Counted from the first letter of the stretch, positions 6,360 to 12,691 are shown. The stretch: 12,829 nt of DNA from Dehalococcoidia bacterium (GCA_030691775.1 JAUYDN010000129.1:1-12829); one strand, 5' to 3'. Program-made: numbers and translations. The notes: generated from the sequence alone by a model not told the origin.

Positions 6360-6671
6360 CTAGCCTTGTTGTTTCTTGCGCCGCGCTTCCAGCCAGCGTT
6401 TTAAGGAACTCTGGCTCTCACCTGAACGACGCCCGGTCAGCAGATTCTCTACACTAATATCTTCGTCAAGGTCATTCCAGTGAATGCCCTGCCCTATCCC
6501 GATTAATCTCCAATTGCTACGCTCTTGCGGTGTGGCGTGTAAAAGCCTTGGATACCAAGCTAACGGCACTGTTATCATCCTGCCATCATTTAATTCGACC
6601 ATCAGAGCCTCATCAGTGCTCTTTGCGTCAACAGCGTTTGGTATTTCTATCTCAATCCTGAAAATAGTCAT
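6360..6671 (-). CDS. DUF2442 family protein
   Basis: This 103-residue protein carries the DUF2442 signature: VELNDGRMITVPLAWYPRLL, then ATPQERSNWRLIG, GIHWNDLDEDISVENLL and a basic tail of about 20 residues (SLKRWLEARRKKQQG). The family is often paired with DUF4160, and the pair is regarded as toxin-antitoxin-like, but the activity is not established. Its start overlaps the end of the DUF4160 gene by 20 bases. GGGAGG lies 6 bases before the ATG inside that gene, so the two are translationally linked. Confidence 0.88.
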   Translation of the reverse strand: MTIFRIEIEIPNAVDAKSTDEALMVELNDGRMITVPLAWYPRLLHATPQERSNWRLIGIGQGIHWNDLDEDISVENLLTGRRSGESQSSLKRWLEARRKKQQG

Positions 6672-6888
6672 GCCAGGCCTCCCATAACCTCGCTTGATGT
6701 TCTTCCACGATCCTATGAATACGTAATAATTCGGACCGACTGAACCCGCCGCTTCTATCTAACCGTACTGGAGCCAGCCAGAACTTTGCCACGTTATCGT
6801 CCCGCTCTACGTGGATGTGCTCCGGCTCGCCTCCGTCACCTGCGTAGAAGAAAAGCCGGTAAGCCCCCATACGCAGGACAGTCGGCAT
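6652..6888 (-). CDS. DUF4160 family protein
   Basis: This 78-residue protein matches the DUF4160 pattern from end to end: MPTVLRMGAYRLFFYAGDGG, PEHIHVERDD, AKFWLAPV, GFSRSEL and a terminal WHDYF. The conserved HIHV and AKFWL stretches suggest a compact alpha/beta fold; the function is not known. It is first in the DUF4160-DUF2442-DUF2283 operon. All upstream in-frame codons lead quickly to stops, so the ATG at 6888 is the start, although AAGGAG lies a rather long 14 bases upstream. An AT-rich TATATAT about 35 bases upstream is a possible -10 box. Confidence 0.85.
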   Translation of the reverse strand: MPTVLRMGAYRLFFYAGDGGEPEHIHVERDDNVAKFWLAPVRLDRSGGFSRSELLRIHRIVEEHQARLWEAWHDYFQD

Positions 6889-7049
6889 CGGTTATTATCA
6901 ATCTCCTTCTTGTCTGATATATATTGTCTAACTTCTTCTCACCACTGCACGAACATGGGGATGTCTGCCCTTTCATGCGTACATTCCGAAAGCAACCGTG
7001 ACCGTCTAATACTGTTAAACAAAAGGTTTACGCTCCCCTTGCAAAATAA
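6889..7049. other. Upstream region of the DUF4160 operon with a dnaN-like 19-mer
   Basis: No gene is supported here. Positions 6941-6959 are identical to 8972-8990, the last codons and stop region of dnaN, and in the same relative frame read PMFVQW followed by TGA on the minus strand. The frame above it is open for about 30 codons but does not otherwise look like DnaN. The rest is the probable promoter region of the DUF4160 operon. Confidence 0.45.
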
Positions 7050-7172
7050 TTATTTTTCGTTGCTAGGCGTTCTGACGTGTCTACGCCTTGTTCCCGTTTT
7101 ATTCTTTCTGCCTGGTTTTCTAACCTTAGTTTCGGGTATTACAGACCATTTTTTACCGTTTTTCCAAGCCAA
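7050..7172 (-). CDS. Small basic protein, 40 residues, unknown function
   Basis: This short gene is supported by its start signal: AGGAGGT at 7185-7179 lies 7 bases before a TTG at 7172. The 40 residues (beginning MAWKNGKKWSVIPETK and ending TPSNEK) are strongly basic, with runs of Lys/Arg such as RKPGRKNKTGTRRR, and have no hydrophobic segment. Composition suggests nucleic-acid binding or a ribosome- or membrane-contacting peptide, but I do not recognise the family. It begins 76 bases after the stop of the lipoprotein gene at 7249-8112 on the same strand and may share its mRNA. The Shine-Dalgarno lies within a hairpin (7175-7198), which could limit translation. Confidence 0.6.
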   Translation of the reverse strand: MAWKNGKKWSVIPETKVRKPGRKNKTGTRRRHVRTPSNEK

Positions 7173-7174
7173 GT

Positions 7175-7198
7175 AAATACCTCCTATTGAGGTTATTT
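7175..7198 (-). promoter_or_regulatory. Hairpin enclosing the Shine-Dalgarno of the 40-aa gene
   Basis: On the minus strand AAATAACCTC (7198-7189), loop AATAG, GAGGTATTT (7183-7175) forms 9 pairs with one bulged A. The AGGAGGT site is split between loop and 3' arm, so the fold would hide it from the ribosome. No T-run follows, so it is not a classical terminator. Confidence 0.45.
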
Positions 7199-7248
7199 AA
7201 AAGGAATCAACATATATGGAAGCATTATCCAAGCCGCGCGAACATTAA

Positions 7249-8112
7249 TTATTCTATTATCGTAAAATAACCGCTGTCAGCCCTTGCAATAAGATAGTGA
7301 TTATTGTCATCTATCGATATTACAATTTTTCTCTGAGTTCCTGCACGCCATGTTGGTATTGTCCACTCATAACTCCCAGTATTAGGTACGCCATCTAGAC
7401 CTGTAATATAGCTACCGGCTCCACTGGAATTCTGAGACGCTATTACAACAAGCTTATCACTTGATAAATTAGTTGATTTCCAAGTAATAGTGATAACATC
7501 TCCTGCATGAAAATTTTCACCACCTTTTGGATACGTTATTGCCAAACTAACCTTGTCGGCAGTTTTAGGAATAACAGATACCGGCGCAATAACTGTTACT
7601 GGACTATTAATCTCGCTATTTATCGTTTGATTGGTTGTTTTAAAATCAAACATGTTTTGGGGGGTAATATTTTTTCTATCTTTGACAGGCAAAGCCATAT
7701 TATCATTGTAATCACGTATTGGTTGAGAATTTTTATTAATGTAAGCATTATAACCATAATAATCACTTTTATCCAAGTTTGTAGGTATTTCACCAAAATT
7801 TATGGTAAAAGAAGAGCAAATGGTATTAGTCTCTTTATATATAACGTCTACATTATATTTAGAATTTGGGACGGTGTTCTTGTTGGGTCGAACAAATACT
7901 GTAAAATAGAGATAATCTTTCATGTTAGGGTCTAGACCCTTAAGAAATTCGTCACCGACTACTTTTATATCTAAATCCTTATTGATTACACCGCTATTTT
8001 TATTGATGATACTATTACCAGAAAAGGAGCACCCAGATAGATAAATAATGGAAAACATTAATACAAGAGATAGAAAATTTGTAGTTTTAAAATATTTATT
8101 AAAAAGCGACAT
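7249..8112 (-). CDS. Lipoprotein with a Kre9/KNH-type Ig-like C-terminal domain
   Basis: This is a 287-residue protein. A basic start and hydrophobic core end in IYLSGC, so Cys28 should be lipidated and the protein displayed on the cell surface. Residues about 45-185 form an Asn/Lys-rich domain I do not recognise. Residues about 188-287 resemble the Kre9/KNH (Ser-Thr-rich, Ig-like) domain found in many secreted bacterial proteins: ITYPKGGENFHAGD, ITITWKS, then YEWTIPTW and a closing ADSGYFTI strand. This domain is usually a spacer or binding module rather than an enzyme. The gene is very rich in A+T compared with dnaN or fbp, which suggests acquisition from elsewhere. The ATG lies only 6 bases after a -10 box and has no Shine-Dalgarno, so the mRNA is probably leaderless. 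Confidence 0.85.
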   Translation of the reverse strand: MSLFNKYFKTTNFLSLVLMFSIIYLSGCSFSGNSIINKNSGVINKDLDIKVVGDEFLKGLDPNMKDYLYFTVFVRPNKNTVPNSKYNVDVIYKETNTICSSFTINFGEIPTNLDKSDYYGYNAYINKNSQPIRDYNDNMALPVKDRKNITPQNMFDFKTTNQTINSEINSPVTVIAPVSVIPKTADKVSLAITYPKGGENFHAGDVITITWKSTNLSSDKLVVIASQNSSGAGSYITGLDGVPNTGSYEWTIPTWRAGTQRKIVISIDDNNHYLIARADSGYFTIIE

Positions 8113-8118
8113 GCCCAG

Positions 8119-8148
8119 AGTATATCATCTTTTTAGCTTTGCGTAAAG
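8119..8148 (-). promoter_or_regulatory. Promoter of the Kre9-type lipoprotein gene, leaderless
   Basis: On the minus strand TTTACG (8148-8143), 18 bases, TATACT (8124-8119), then 6 bases to the ATG at 8112. Transcription would start at or next to the A of the start codon. No Shine-Dalgarno is present. Confidence 0.5.
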
Positions 8149-8190
8149 TACTTTAGTACGGCATTACAGTATTAAGCTTCTTCTGTAGGC

Positions 8191-8196
8191 TATAAT
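8191..8196 (+). promoter_or_regulatory. -10 box of the divergent unknown gene, leaderless
   Basis: A perfect TATAAT at 8191-8196 is followed by 6 bases and the ATG at 8203, the distance expected between a -10 box and a transcription start. No good -35 hexamer is seen at 17 bases, so an activator may be needed or the promoter may be weak. Confidence 0.45.
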
Positions 8197-8202
8197 GCGA
8201 GC

Positions 8203-8850
8203 ATGAGAAAAGACGCTAACGAATACGACAAATCTTATCACCCGCCAGAGACAATAAAGCTAGATTACTGTGCTGCCGTATTAGCAGTGGTGTTGGAACA
8301 ACACCCTAAAGCTAAAGAATTGTATGAGAATATTAAGGATTGCATGTTATTGCCTGGCGTACAGGAAACATTCTCTACGGTCGAGAATAGAATCCCTGAA
8401 AGCGATAAATTAATTAAAGGCATGGTGACAAAAGCAGGTTATAAAAAGAATTCAAAGCCTGAAGAAAATTCAGCGAAGTCCGCAAGACGATTGATAATCG
8501 GCACAATAGGTATGATTACTGGTCTAACAAATAGGCTCATGCTACCGATATTGATTAGCAGTAGACGCAGACATGACCTTAGAGTACTGGCTAGAAGCGT
8601 GGACAACTTTATTAGGGTTTGCTTTAATCGGGAATCTGCTCGTGCCAAAGGGGATTATCGCATAACAGGAAATACTTCAAAAACATTGGCAATGTTAGTA
8701 TTTGTTCGCGCTATGCTCGATAGCCTCAAACTGTTCCGGGATGGGCACGTCCTGTTCTCGCGCTATCGCCAGCCACCCCTCCATCGCATCTTTTATCATC
8801 TCCATCGCCTCTTCAAACGTCTTGCCGTAAGAGATGCAGCCGGGCAATGA
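8203..8850 (+). CDS. Protein of unknown function, probably truncated at its 3' end
   Basis: The frame encodes 215 residues. The first roughly 164 look like a real A+T-rich gene: a helical N-terminal part (PKAKELYENIKDCMLLPGVQ), a charged linker and a hydrophobic stretch (about residues 96-118, LIIGTIGMITGLTNRLMLPI) that could be a membrane helix. From 8695 on it is read entirely antisense to hicB, with a sudden change to Arg/His/Leu-rich composition, and it crosses the terminator of hicB. I therefore think the original C-terminus was lost when this DNA was joined to the hicB-dnaN side, and the last 52 residues are accidental. The start lacks a Shine-Dalgarno, but TATAAT lies 6 bases upstream. 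Family not recognised. Confidence 0.55.
   Translation: MRKDANEYDKSYHPPETIKLDYCAAVLAVVLEQHPKAKELYENIKDCMLLPGVQETFSTVENRIPESDKLIKGMVTKAGYKKNSKPEENSAKSARRLIIGTIGMITGLTNRLMLPILISSRRRHDLRVLARSVDNFIRVCFNRESARAKGDYRITGNTSKTLAMLVFVRAMLDSLKLFRDGHVLFSRYRQPPLHRIFYHLHRLFKRLAVRDAAGQ
8679..8696 (-). terminator. Intrinsic terminator of the dnaN-hicB transcript
   Basis: On the minus strand AACATT-GCC-AATGTT followed by further Ts (a run of five Ts in all) starts inside the hicB stop codon. The stem is short (6 pairs) and A+T-rich, so termination may be partial. It lies within the plus-strand frame 8203-8850, an argument that the end of that frame is not original. Confidence 0.5.
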
Positions 8851-8961
8851 TGGCACAGAGATAGTATAGCCACCCTCCGGTTCAGCCTGGAGTTCAAAGA
8901 CAATACCATCTCTAATAACCTGAAACACTTTACTCTTACTTACTGTTTTCTTCGTTGCCAT
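8695..8961 (-). CDS. HicB-family antitoxin-like protein, without a visible HicA
   Basis: This 88-residue protein contains the HicB-like fold signature: VFELQAEPEGGYTISVPSLPGCISYGKT, then FEEAMEMIKDAMEGWL and IPEQFE. In classical type II systems HicB binds and neutralises the HicA mRNA interferase and represses their operon. No HicA gene (60-80 residues with a GSHH-type motif) is seen on either side: the gene lies 8 bases after the dnaN stop and is followed by a terminator. The ATG has only a weak TAGG site, within the dnaN stop, so it is probably translated by coupling to dnaN. It lacks an obvious C-terminal DNA-binding domain, as do many solitary HicB-like proteins. Confidence 0.85.
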   Translation of the reverse strand: MATKKTVSKSKVFQVIRDGIVFELQAEPEGGYTISVPSLPGCISYGKTFEEAMEMIKDAMEGWLAIAREQDVPIPEQFEAIEHSANKY

Positions 8962-8969
8962 TTATCAGC

Positions 8970-10082
8970 CTACCACTGCACGAACATGGGCATCACCACA
9001 TGCACATAGGCATCACTGCCCACCGGTCTGAGGACGCCGGGGCTGGAGGGGCTGGTGGTCTCGAGCGTGACCTGCTGTTCTTTGAGCACGCTGAGTACGT
9101 CCGTGAGGTACTTACCGTTAAAGGCAATCTTGGCTTCAGTCCCCTCGACGGTGGCATCGATCTCGCCCGTGTCCTCGCCAAGCTCTTCTGATTTGGAGGA
9201 TACGGTAATCTTACCGGGATTCATCACCAGGCGCACGATGCCGCTACCGTCCCGCGCGAAAATCGACGCCATCTTACAGGCGCGCAGGAACTCGGCGACA
9301 CTCACCGTGGCTTTTGCATTCGCCGTGGCGGGAATGAGCTGTCCGTAGCGCGGGAAAGTGCCCTGTACCATCTGCGAGACAAGCTCGGTCTTCTTCAATT
9401 TAAACACTGCCAGGCTTTTGCTGGTATTGACCGTCATCTCTACCGTCTCTTCATCATCGGCAATCAGGCGGTTCAGTTCGTTCAGCGTCCGCGACGGGAT
9501 GATGACTTCTACCTTTTGCCCCACCGCTTTTGTAACCGGGAGCTTGTAGACCGCCAGGCGGAAGCCATCGGCGGCCGCCATCGTCAACAGGCTACCTTCC
9601 AATTGCAGGTCGACGCCGGTGAGTACGGGGCGGGACTCATCCGTGGCGGCGGCAAATACCACCTGGCTGATGCCCTGCCGCAGTGCTTCGATTTCGATGG
9701 AAGTCGCGATACCCTCGTCTAGCTTGGGTATAGGTGGAAAATCCCTGGCATCCACACCGCTGATACGGGCTTCGAAACGGGCGCACTTCAATTCGAGCGT
9801 TTTGCCCGTCAGTTTCATATCGATTTTTTCACCCGGCGGCAGGGAGCTCACGAAGTCGGTGATAAGGCGCGCCGGTACCGTGATAGCGCCTTCTTCTTCG
9901 ACTTTGGCGCCGATCCAGTGGCTGATAGCCATCTCCAGGTTGGTCGCCGCCAGTTTCAGGCGCGATTCTTCCGTCACCAGCAAAACGTTATTGGTGATTG
10001 GGAGCGTAGTACGGGTGGCGACCGCCCTCCCGACAATCCCCAATCCTTTGCTCAGATTTTCCTGCAGACACGATAACTTCAT
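8970..10082 (-). CDS. dnaN: DNA polymerase III beta subunit (sliding clamp)
   Basis: This 370-residue protein is of standard length for the ring-shaped processivity clamp that tethers DNA polymerase to DNA. The three repeated clamp domains are visible from familiar stretches: the N-terminal LPITNNVLL, ARFEARISGVDARDFPPIP in the first domain, then AADGFRLAVYKLP in the second and the closing YVHVVMPMFVQW. The usual MPMRL end is replaced here by MPMFVQW. The ATG at 10082 has GGAG 9 bases upstream, and a -10-like TATACT lies at 10124-10119 on the minus strand without a convincing -35 box. hicB follows 8 bases after the stop. dnaN is not next to dnaA here but downstream of rdgB and fbp. The last 19 bases of the coding end recur at 6941-6959. 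Confidence 0.97.
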   Translation of the reverse strand: MKLSCLQENLSKGLGIVGRAVATRTTLPITNNVLLVTEESRLKLAATNLEMAISHWIGAKVEEEGAITVPARLITDFVSSLPPGEKIDMKLTGKTLELKCARFEARISGVDARDFPPIPKLDEGIATSIEIEALRQGISQVVFAAATDESRPVLTGVDLQLEGSLLTMAAADGFRLAVYKLPVTKAVGQKVEVIIPSRTLNELNRLIADDEETVEMTVNTSKSLAVFKLKKTELVSQMVQGTFPRYGQLIPATANAKATVSVAEFLRACKMASIFARDGSGIVRLVMNPGKITVSSKSEELGEDTGEIDATVEGTEAKIAFNGKYLTDVLSVLKEQQVTLETTSPSSPGVLRPVGSDAYVHVVMPMFVQW

Positions 10083-10340
10083 ATTTCACTTCTCCGCAAA
10101 TTATTGATGTAGTAGTGTAGTATATAACAAACCGCCCCTCCGTACAACCCCACTATCCAAATAAAAAACATCAACTATCAAGTATCAACTGACAAAAAGA
10201 TTCCTTATTTTGTGTCATTCTCTGGCTTGCTCTTGTTACCCAGACACAACACCTTCTGGATTCCAGCCTTCGCTGGAATGACAATAAAACGTTGTAAACG
10301 TCTCACCCAAATCTGAAAGTTTGATGACTAAAACTTCCCT
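10083..10340. other. Intergenic region between rdgB and dnaN, repeats and hairpins
   Basis: No gene is seen. It contains the probable dnaN promoter (TATACT, 10124-10119), an A/T/C-rich repeat at about 10169-10193, a REP-like inverted repeat at 10212-10283 and a short hairpin ACGTT-TAC-AACGT (10301-10289, minus strand) followed by TTTATT, which could be a weak terminator for rdgB. Confidence 0.45.
10212..10283. repeat. REP-like inverted repeat with inner hairpin
   Basis: TGTCATTC at 10212-10219 is repeated inverted as GAATGACA at 10276-10283. Overlapping the right end is a tight hairpin, ATTCCAGC-CTTC-GCTGGAAT, at 10260-10279. It resembles dispersed REP or MITE elements of bacteria and shares its TGTCATTC end with the element at 411-455. 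Confidence 0.5.
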
Positions 10341-10952
10341 TTATATGACGGACTCCCGTGCTATTTTGAGGAGTATCTCCCTGGCTTTTGCCGCCGCCCG
10401 CGCGCGGTGGCTCACCCTGTTTTTTACCTCCGGCACCAGTTCCGCCATCGTTTTCCCCAGTTCGGGGAAATAGAAGACCGGGTCATAGCCGAATCCGCAG
10501 GTGCCACGTGGCTCAAGCGTAATGTACCCGGCGCACTCACCTTCACAGGTTGTAATCCAACCATCGGGTTTTGCGATAGCGATGACACAGCGGAACCGTG
10601 CCGAGCGTTTTTCCCGGGGGACATTTTTGAGCTTGACAAGCAGATAGCTGATGCGGTCGGCATCCGTAGCATTTTCACCGGCGTACCGTGCGGACCTCAC
10701 GCCCGGCTCGCTAGCCAGCGCATCCACTTCCAGACCGGAGTCATCGGCAAGCGTCAGCAGTTTGCTCAAAGAAGCGAATGCCAGCGCTTTCAACCGTGCG
10801 TTTTCCTCGAAGGTCTTGCCCGTCTCCGCCACGTCCGCTTTGATACCTGCATCAGCCGGAGAAACCAAATCAAAAGGCATGCCTTCGAGCAGAGAACGGT
10901 ACTCGCGTAACTTGCCGGCGTTATTCGTGGCGATTAACAGTTTCGGGCGCAA
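10341..10952 (-). CDS. rdgB: XTP/dITP pyrophosphatase (RdgB/HAM1 family)
   Basis: This 203-residue cytoplasmic enzyme hydrolyses non-canonical purine nucleotides (dITP, XTP, ITP) to monophosphates and so keeps them out of DNA and RNA. The family motifs are complete: ATNNAGKLREY at residues 8-18, the catalytic stretch LADDSGLEVDAL, RSARYAGENATD, CGFGYDPVF and the C-terminal RVSHRARA, the last contacting the base and phosphates. The start is a TTG at 10952 with GGGAG (10963-10959, minus strand) 6 bases upstream; no ATG is available in frame. It lies 42 bases after the fbp stop and is probably co-transcribed with it. Confidence 0.95.
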   Translation of the reverse strand: MRPKLLIATNNAGKLREYRSLLEGMPFDLVSPADAGIKADVAETGKTFEENARLKALAFASLSKLLTLADDSGLEVDALASEPGVRSARYAGENATDADRISYLLVKLKNVPREKRSARFRCVIAIAKPDGWITTCEGECAGYITLEPRGTCGFGYDPVFYFPELGKTMAELVPEVKNRVSHRARAAAKAREILLKIARESVI

Positions 10953-10994
10953 CGGGCACTCCCAGTCTGACAGCTGATAGCGAATAGCTTGTAG

Positions 10995-12092
10995 TTACTC
11001 CAGCGGCTCGAACCGTTTTGAGAGCTTCTTCATCACACCCGGCAGGGTGGTGTATTCCATTTCATCGAGTGGCAGGCGGTGCGGCTCGAACGGACCGTGT
11101 CGCCGCATCAGGTCAGCCATCTCATTCGCCTGGTGGCGTGCCAGGTTGAACGCCTTATCATCGAACATATCCCGCGGACCGACCAGCCTGCCTTCTGCCA
11201 GCTGGAAACCCAGTGCCACCACACGCGGCGGACCATCGAAGCGCGATGGCGTACTATCGGCGACGGAAACCGGCATCAGGGGACCCATATGGGAGCCGCG
11301 CATCCAGCCTTCGACGAGGATAGGGGAAGCAAAAGGCTCCAGCGCCTCGCCGACCGCCGGGAACTCGCCCTGGCAACGCACGATGCAGACCGGGTCGTCT
11401 TTACCGACATATTTTCCGGCAATAAGCGACAGTTTCTGCGTGGAGGATACCGCACCGATATTCTTGGTCTCGCGGTGGTAAATCGCTTTCACGACATACC
11501 GTGATGGCGCGCCCAGAAAAACCAGCATATCATATAGCTCATCAGGAGCGTGAAAGAGTATTTTCTTGTGCTCCTTGACATCGTGGACTTCAAAAGAATA
11601 ACCGGCGTGCATGTTAGGGGCAATCACGAGACCGATAGTATTGAATGGGTCGGCGAACATTTTATAAAGCGGCATGTTCCAGGAGCCAGCGGATGTTTTA
11701 TCCGCCATGAAAATGAGAATCGTCTCCGCTTCCCTCTCCTCGAACTCCATTTCGGCGACGCCGGGACCCATACCCTTGATATTCCCCGAGAAGGAGTCAG
11801 CCAGGAGGTCCTGTCCCGCGCCATGGAGTTTCAATTTTTTCGCGAGCTTGGTGCCCTCCACGAAAGTATCCCAGGCAAGCCGGTGGATTTTCTCGTCTTC
11901 TTCCCCACGCTGGTGTGTCATTATCAACTGGAGGTCGTCACCGCACTTCGTGACGTAATAGTCGATAAGTAGCTTGGTCTTTTTGGCATCGACAAGGTAA
12001 TCACGGGCACAGGAAATAATATCCGGGTGACTTTCCGAATGCCCTACATACCCCCCGATATCTGCCTTAATGACACTTATGGTGACACGCAC
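10995..12092 (-). CDS. fbp: Fructose-1,6-bisphosphate aldolase/phosphatase (archaeal-type, class V)
   Basis: This 365-residue enzyme is of the bifunctional family that condenses dihydroxyacetone phosphate with glyceraldehyde-3-phosphate and then removes the C1 phosphate, making the gluconeogenic step one-way. Known active-site positions are present: Asp11, His18, Asp52-Asp53, Gln94 and Asp131 for Mg2+ and phosphate, and Tyr228 and Lys231 in KYVGKDDP, equivalent to the Tyr229 and Schiff-base Lys232 of the archaeal enzyme. Conserved GAGQDLL, FSGNIKGMGPG, MADKT and FADPFNT are intact. The start is a GTG at 12092 with GGAG 6 bases upstream. Presence of this enzyme fits an anaerobe that makes sugars from C2/C3 compounds. 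A probable promoter lies at 12219-12248. rdgB follows 42 bases downstream. Confidence 0.96.
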   Translation of the reverse strand: MRVTISVIKADIGGYVGHSESHPDIISCARDYLVDAKKTKLLIDYYVTKCGDDLQLIMTHQRGEEDEKIHRLAWDTFVEGTKLAKKLKLHGAGQDLLADSFSGNIKGMGPGVAEMEFEEREAETILIFMADKTSAGSWNMPLYKMFADPFNTIGLVIAPNMHAGYSFEVHDVKEHKKILFHAPDELYDMLVFLGAPSRYVVKAIYHRETKNIGAVSSTQKLSLIAGKYVGKDDPVCIVRCQGEFPAVGEALEPFASPILVEGWMRGSHMGPLMPVSVADSTPSRFDGPPRVVALGFQLAEGRLVGPRDMFDDKAFNLARHQANEMADLMRRHGPFEPHRLPLDEMEYTTLPGVMKKLSKRFEPLE

Positions 12093-12218
12093 TTCTTTCT
12101 CCTTTCAATTACCTTTACACGACGTTTTACTCAGGTTACAGAATGGAATACAGTCACTGGCTCTAATAATGATATTTCTGTAATCTGCGGGATAGAGTGT
12201 TCAGCCTTTGCCACTCAT

Positions 12219-12248
12219 AGTGTAACAAGCCATTGATTCAGACGTCAA
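12219..12248 (-). promoter_or_regulatory. Candidate promoter of the fbp-rdgB unit
   Basis: On the minus strand TTGACG (12248-12243), 18 bases, TACACT (12224-12219), with TG one base before the -10 box (extended -10). Transcription would begin near 12212, leaving a leader of about 120 bases in which I recognise no riboswitch. Confidence 0.5.
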
Positions 12249-12313
12249 GCATTATCCGAGTTATTTTGAGCAACTGCTTGCCTGTCGCGAATACCCGATG
12301 TTAAAATACCGAA

Positions 12314-12343
12314 TTGGCATTATAAAATAGGTAAAAATATATA
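12314..12343 (+). promoter_or_regulatory. Candidate promoter of the GNAT-like relic
   Basis: TTGGCA at 12314-12319 and TATATA at 12338-12343 are separated by 18 bases. Transcription would start near 12350, about 12 bases before the GTG at 12362. Confidence 0.4.
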
Positions 12344-12361
12344 GAAACGTAATAAACTGCC

Positions 12362-12691
12362 GTGGAAATCATTAAAGGGGAATGGGAACATCACGAGGAG
12401 TGCCTGGCAATTGCGCGGGTACTTCCCCGGTATTTTACTCAATCGGCGCTCGGTATGCTTGTCTCTGGCCACTCGGGACACATATCGAACTTTCTACACC
12501 CTGACTTGGTTGCCAGACTACAGGAGCTACTGAATATTAACCCGGATAAGGAATTACCCCGCCGCACTCTCCGCAGCATATCTGTCAAATCAATGGGATG
12601 CAGCCCACTTTCCCGGGCCGGTTACCGTCACAGCGTGACCCTCAGGCAACTGCCCCTGTCTCAGATAGGGCTTCAAGGACAACAGCGATAG
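12362..12691 (+). pseudogene. Broken gene with a GNAT-like N-terminus
   Basis: The frame begins with GTG at 12362, has no Shine-Dalgarno and encodes 109 residues. The first about 33 (EWEHHEECLAIARVLPRYF, then TQSALGMLV) resemble the start of GNAT N-acetyltransferases, where CLxIAxxLPxYFTxxAL forms the first helices. The expected next strands and the acetyl-CoA-binding R/QxxGxG/A loop are missing; instead the frame runs through unrelated sequence and its last 50 bases are antisense to the LuxR-type gene. I read it as the 5' remnant of an acetyltransferase gene interrupted near 12470. It could also be an unrelated small gene. Confidence 0.4.

Noticed and set aside
6811..7176. 121-codon plus-strand frame with a hydrophobic end
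   Set aside because: Its first part is antisense to DUF4160 and its hydrophobic end is antisense to the 40-residue gene that has a perfect Shine-Dalgarno; it has no start signal of its own.
10260..10279. ATTCCAGC-CTTC-GCTGGAAT hairpin as the terminator of rdgB
   Set aside because: The stem is strong, but no T-run follows on either strand; it is better explained as part of a REP-like repeat, although a weak effect on transcription is possible.
10407..12036. Long open frames on the plus strand opposite rdgB and fbp (for example 10407-10910, 11047-11481 and 11550-11972)
   Set aside because: They are reverse-strand shadows of two fully recognisable genes with intact catalytic motifs; they lack Shine-Dalgarno sites and family resemblance.
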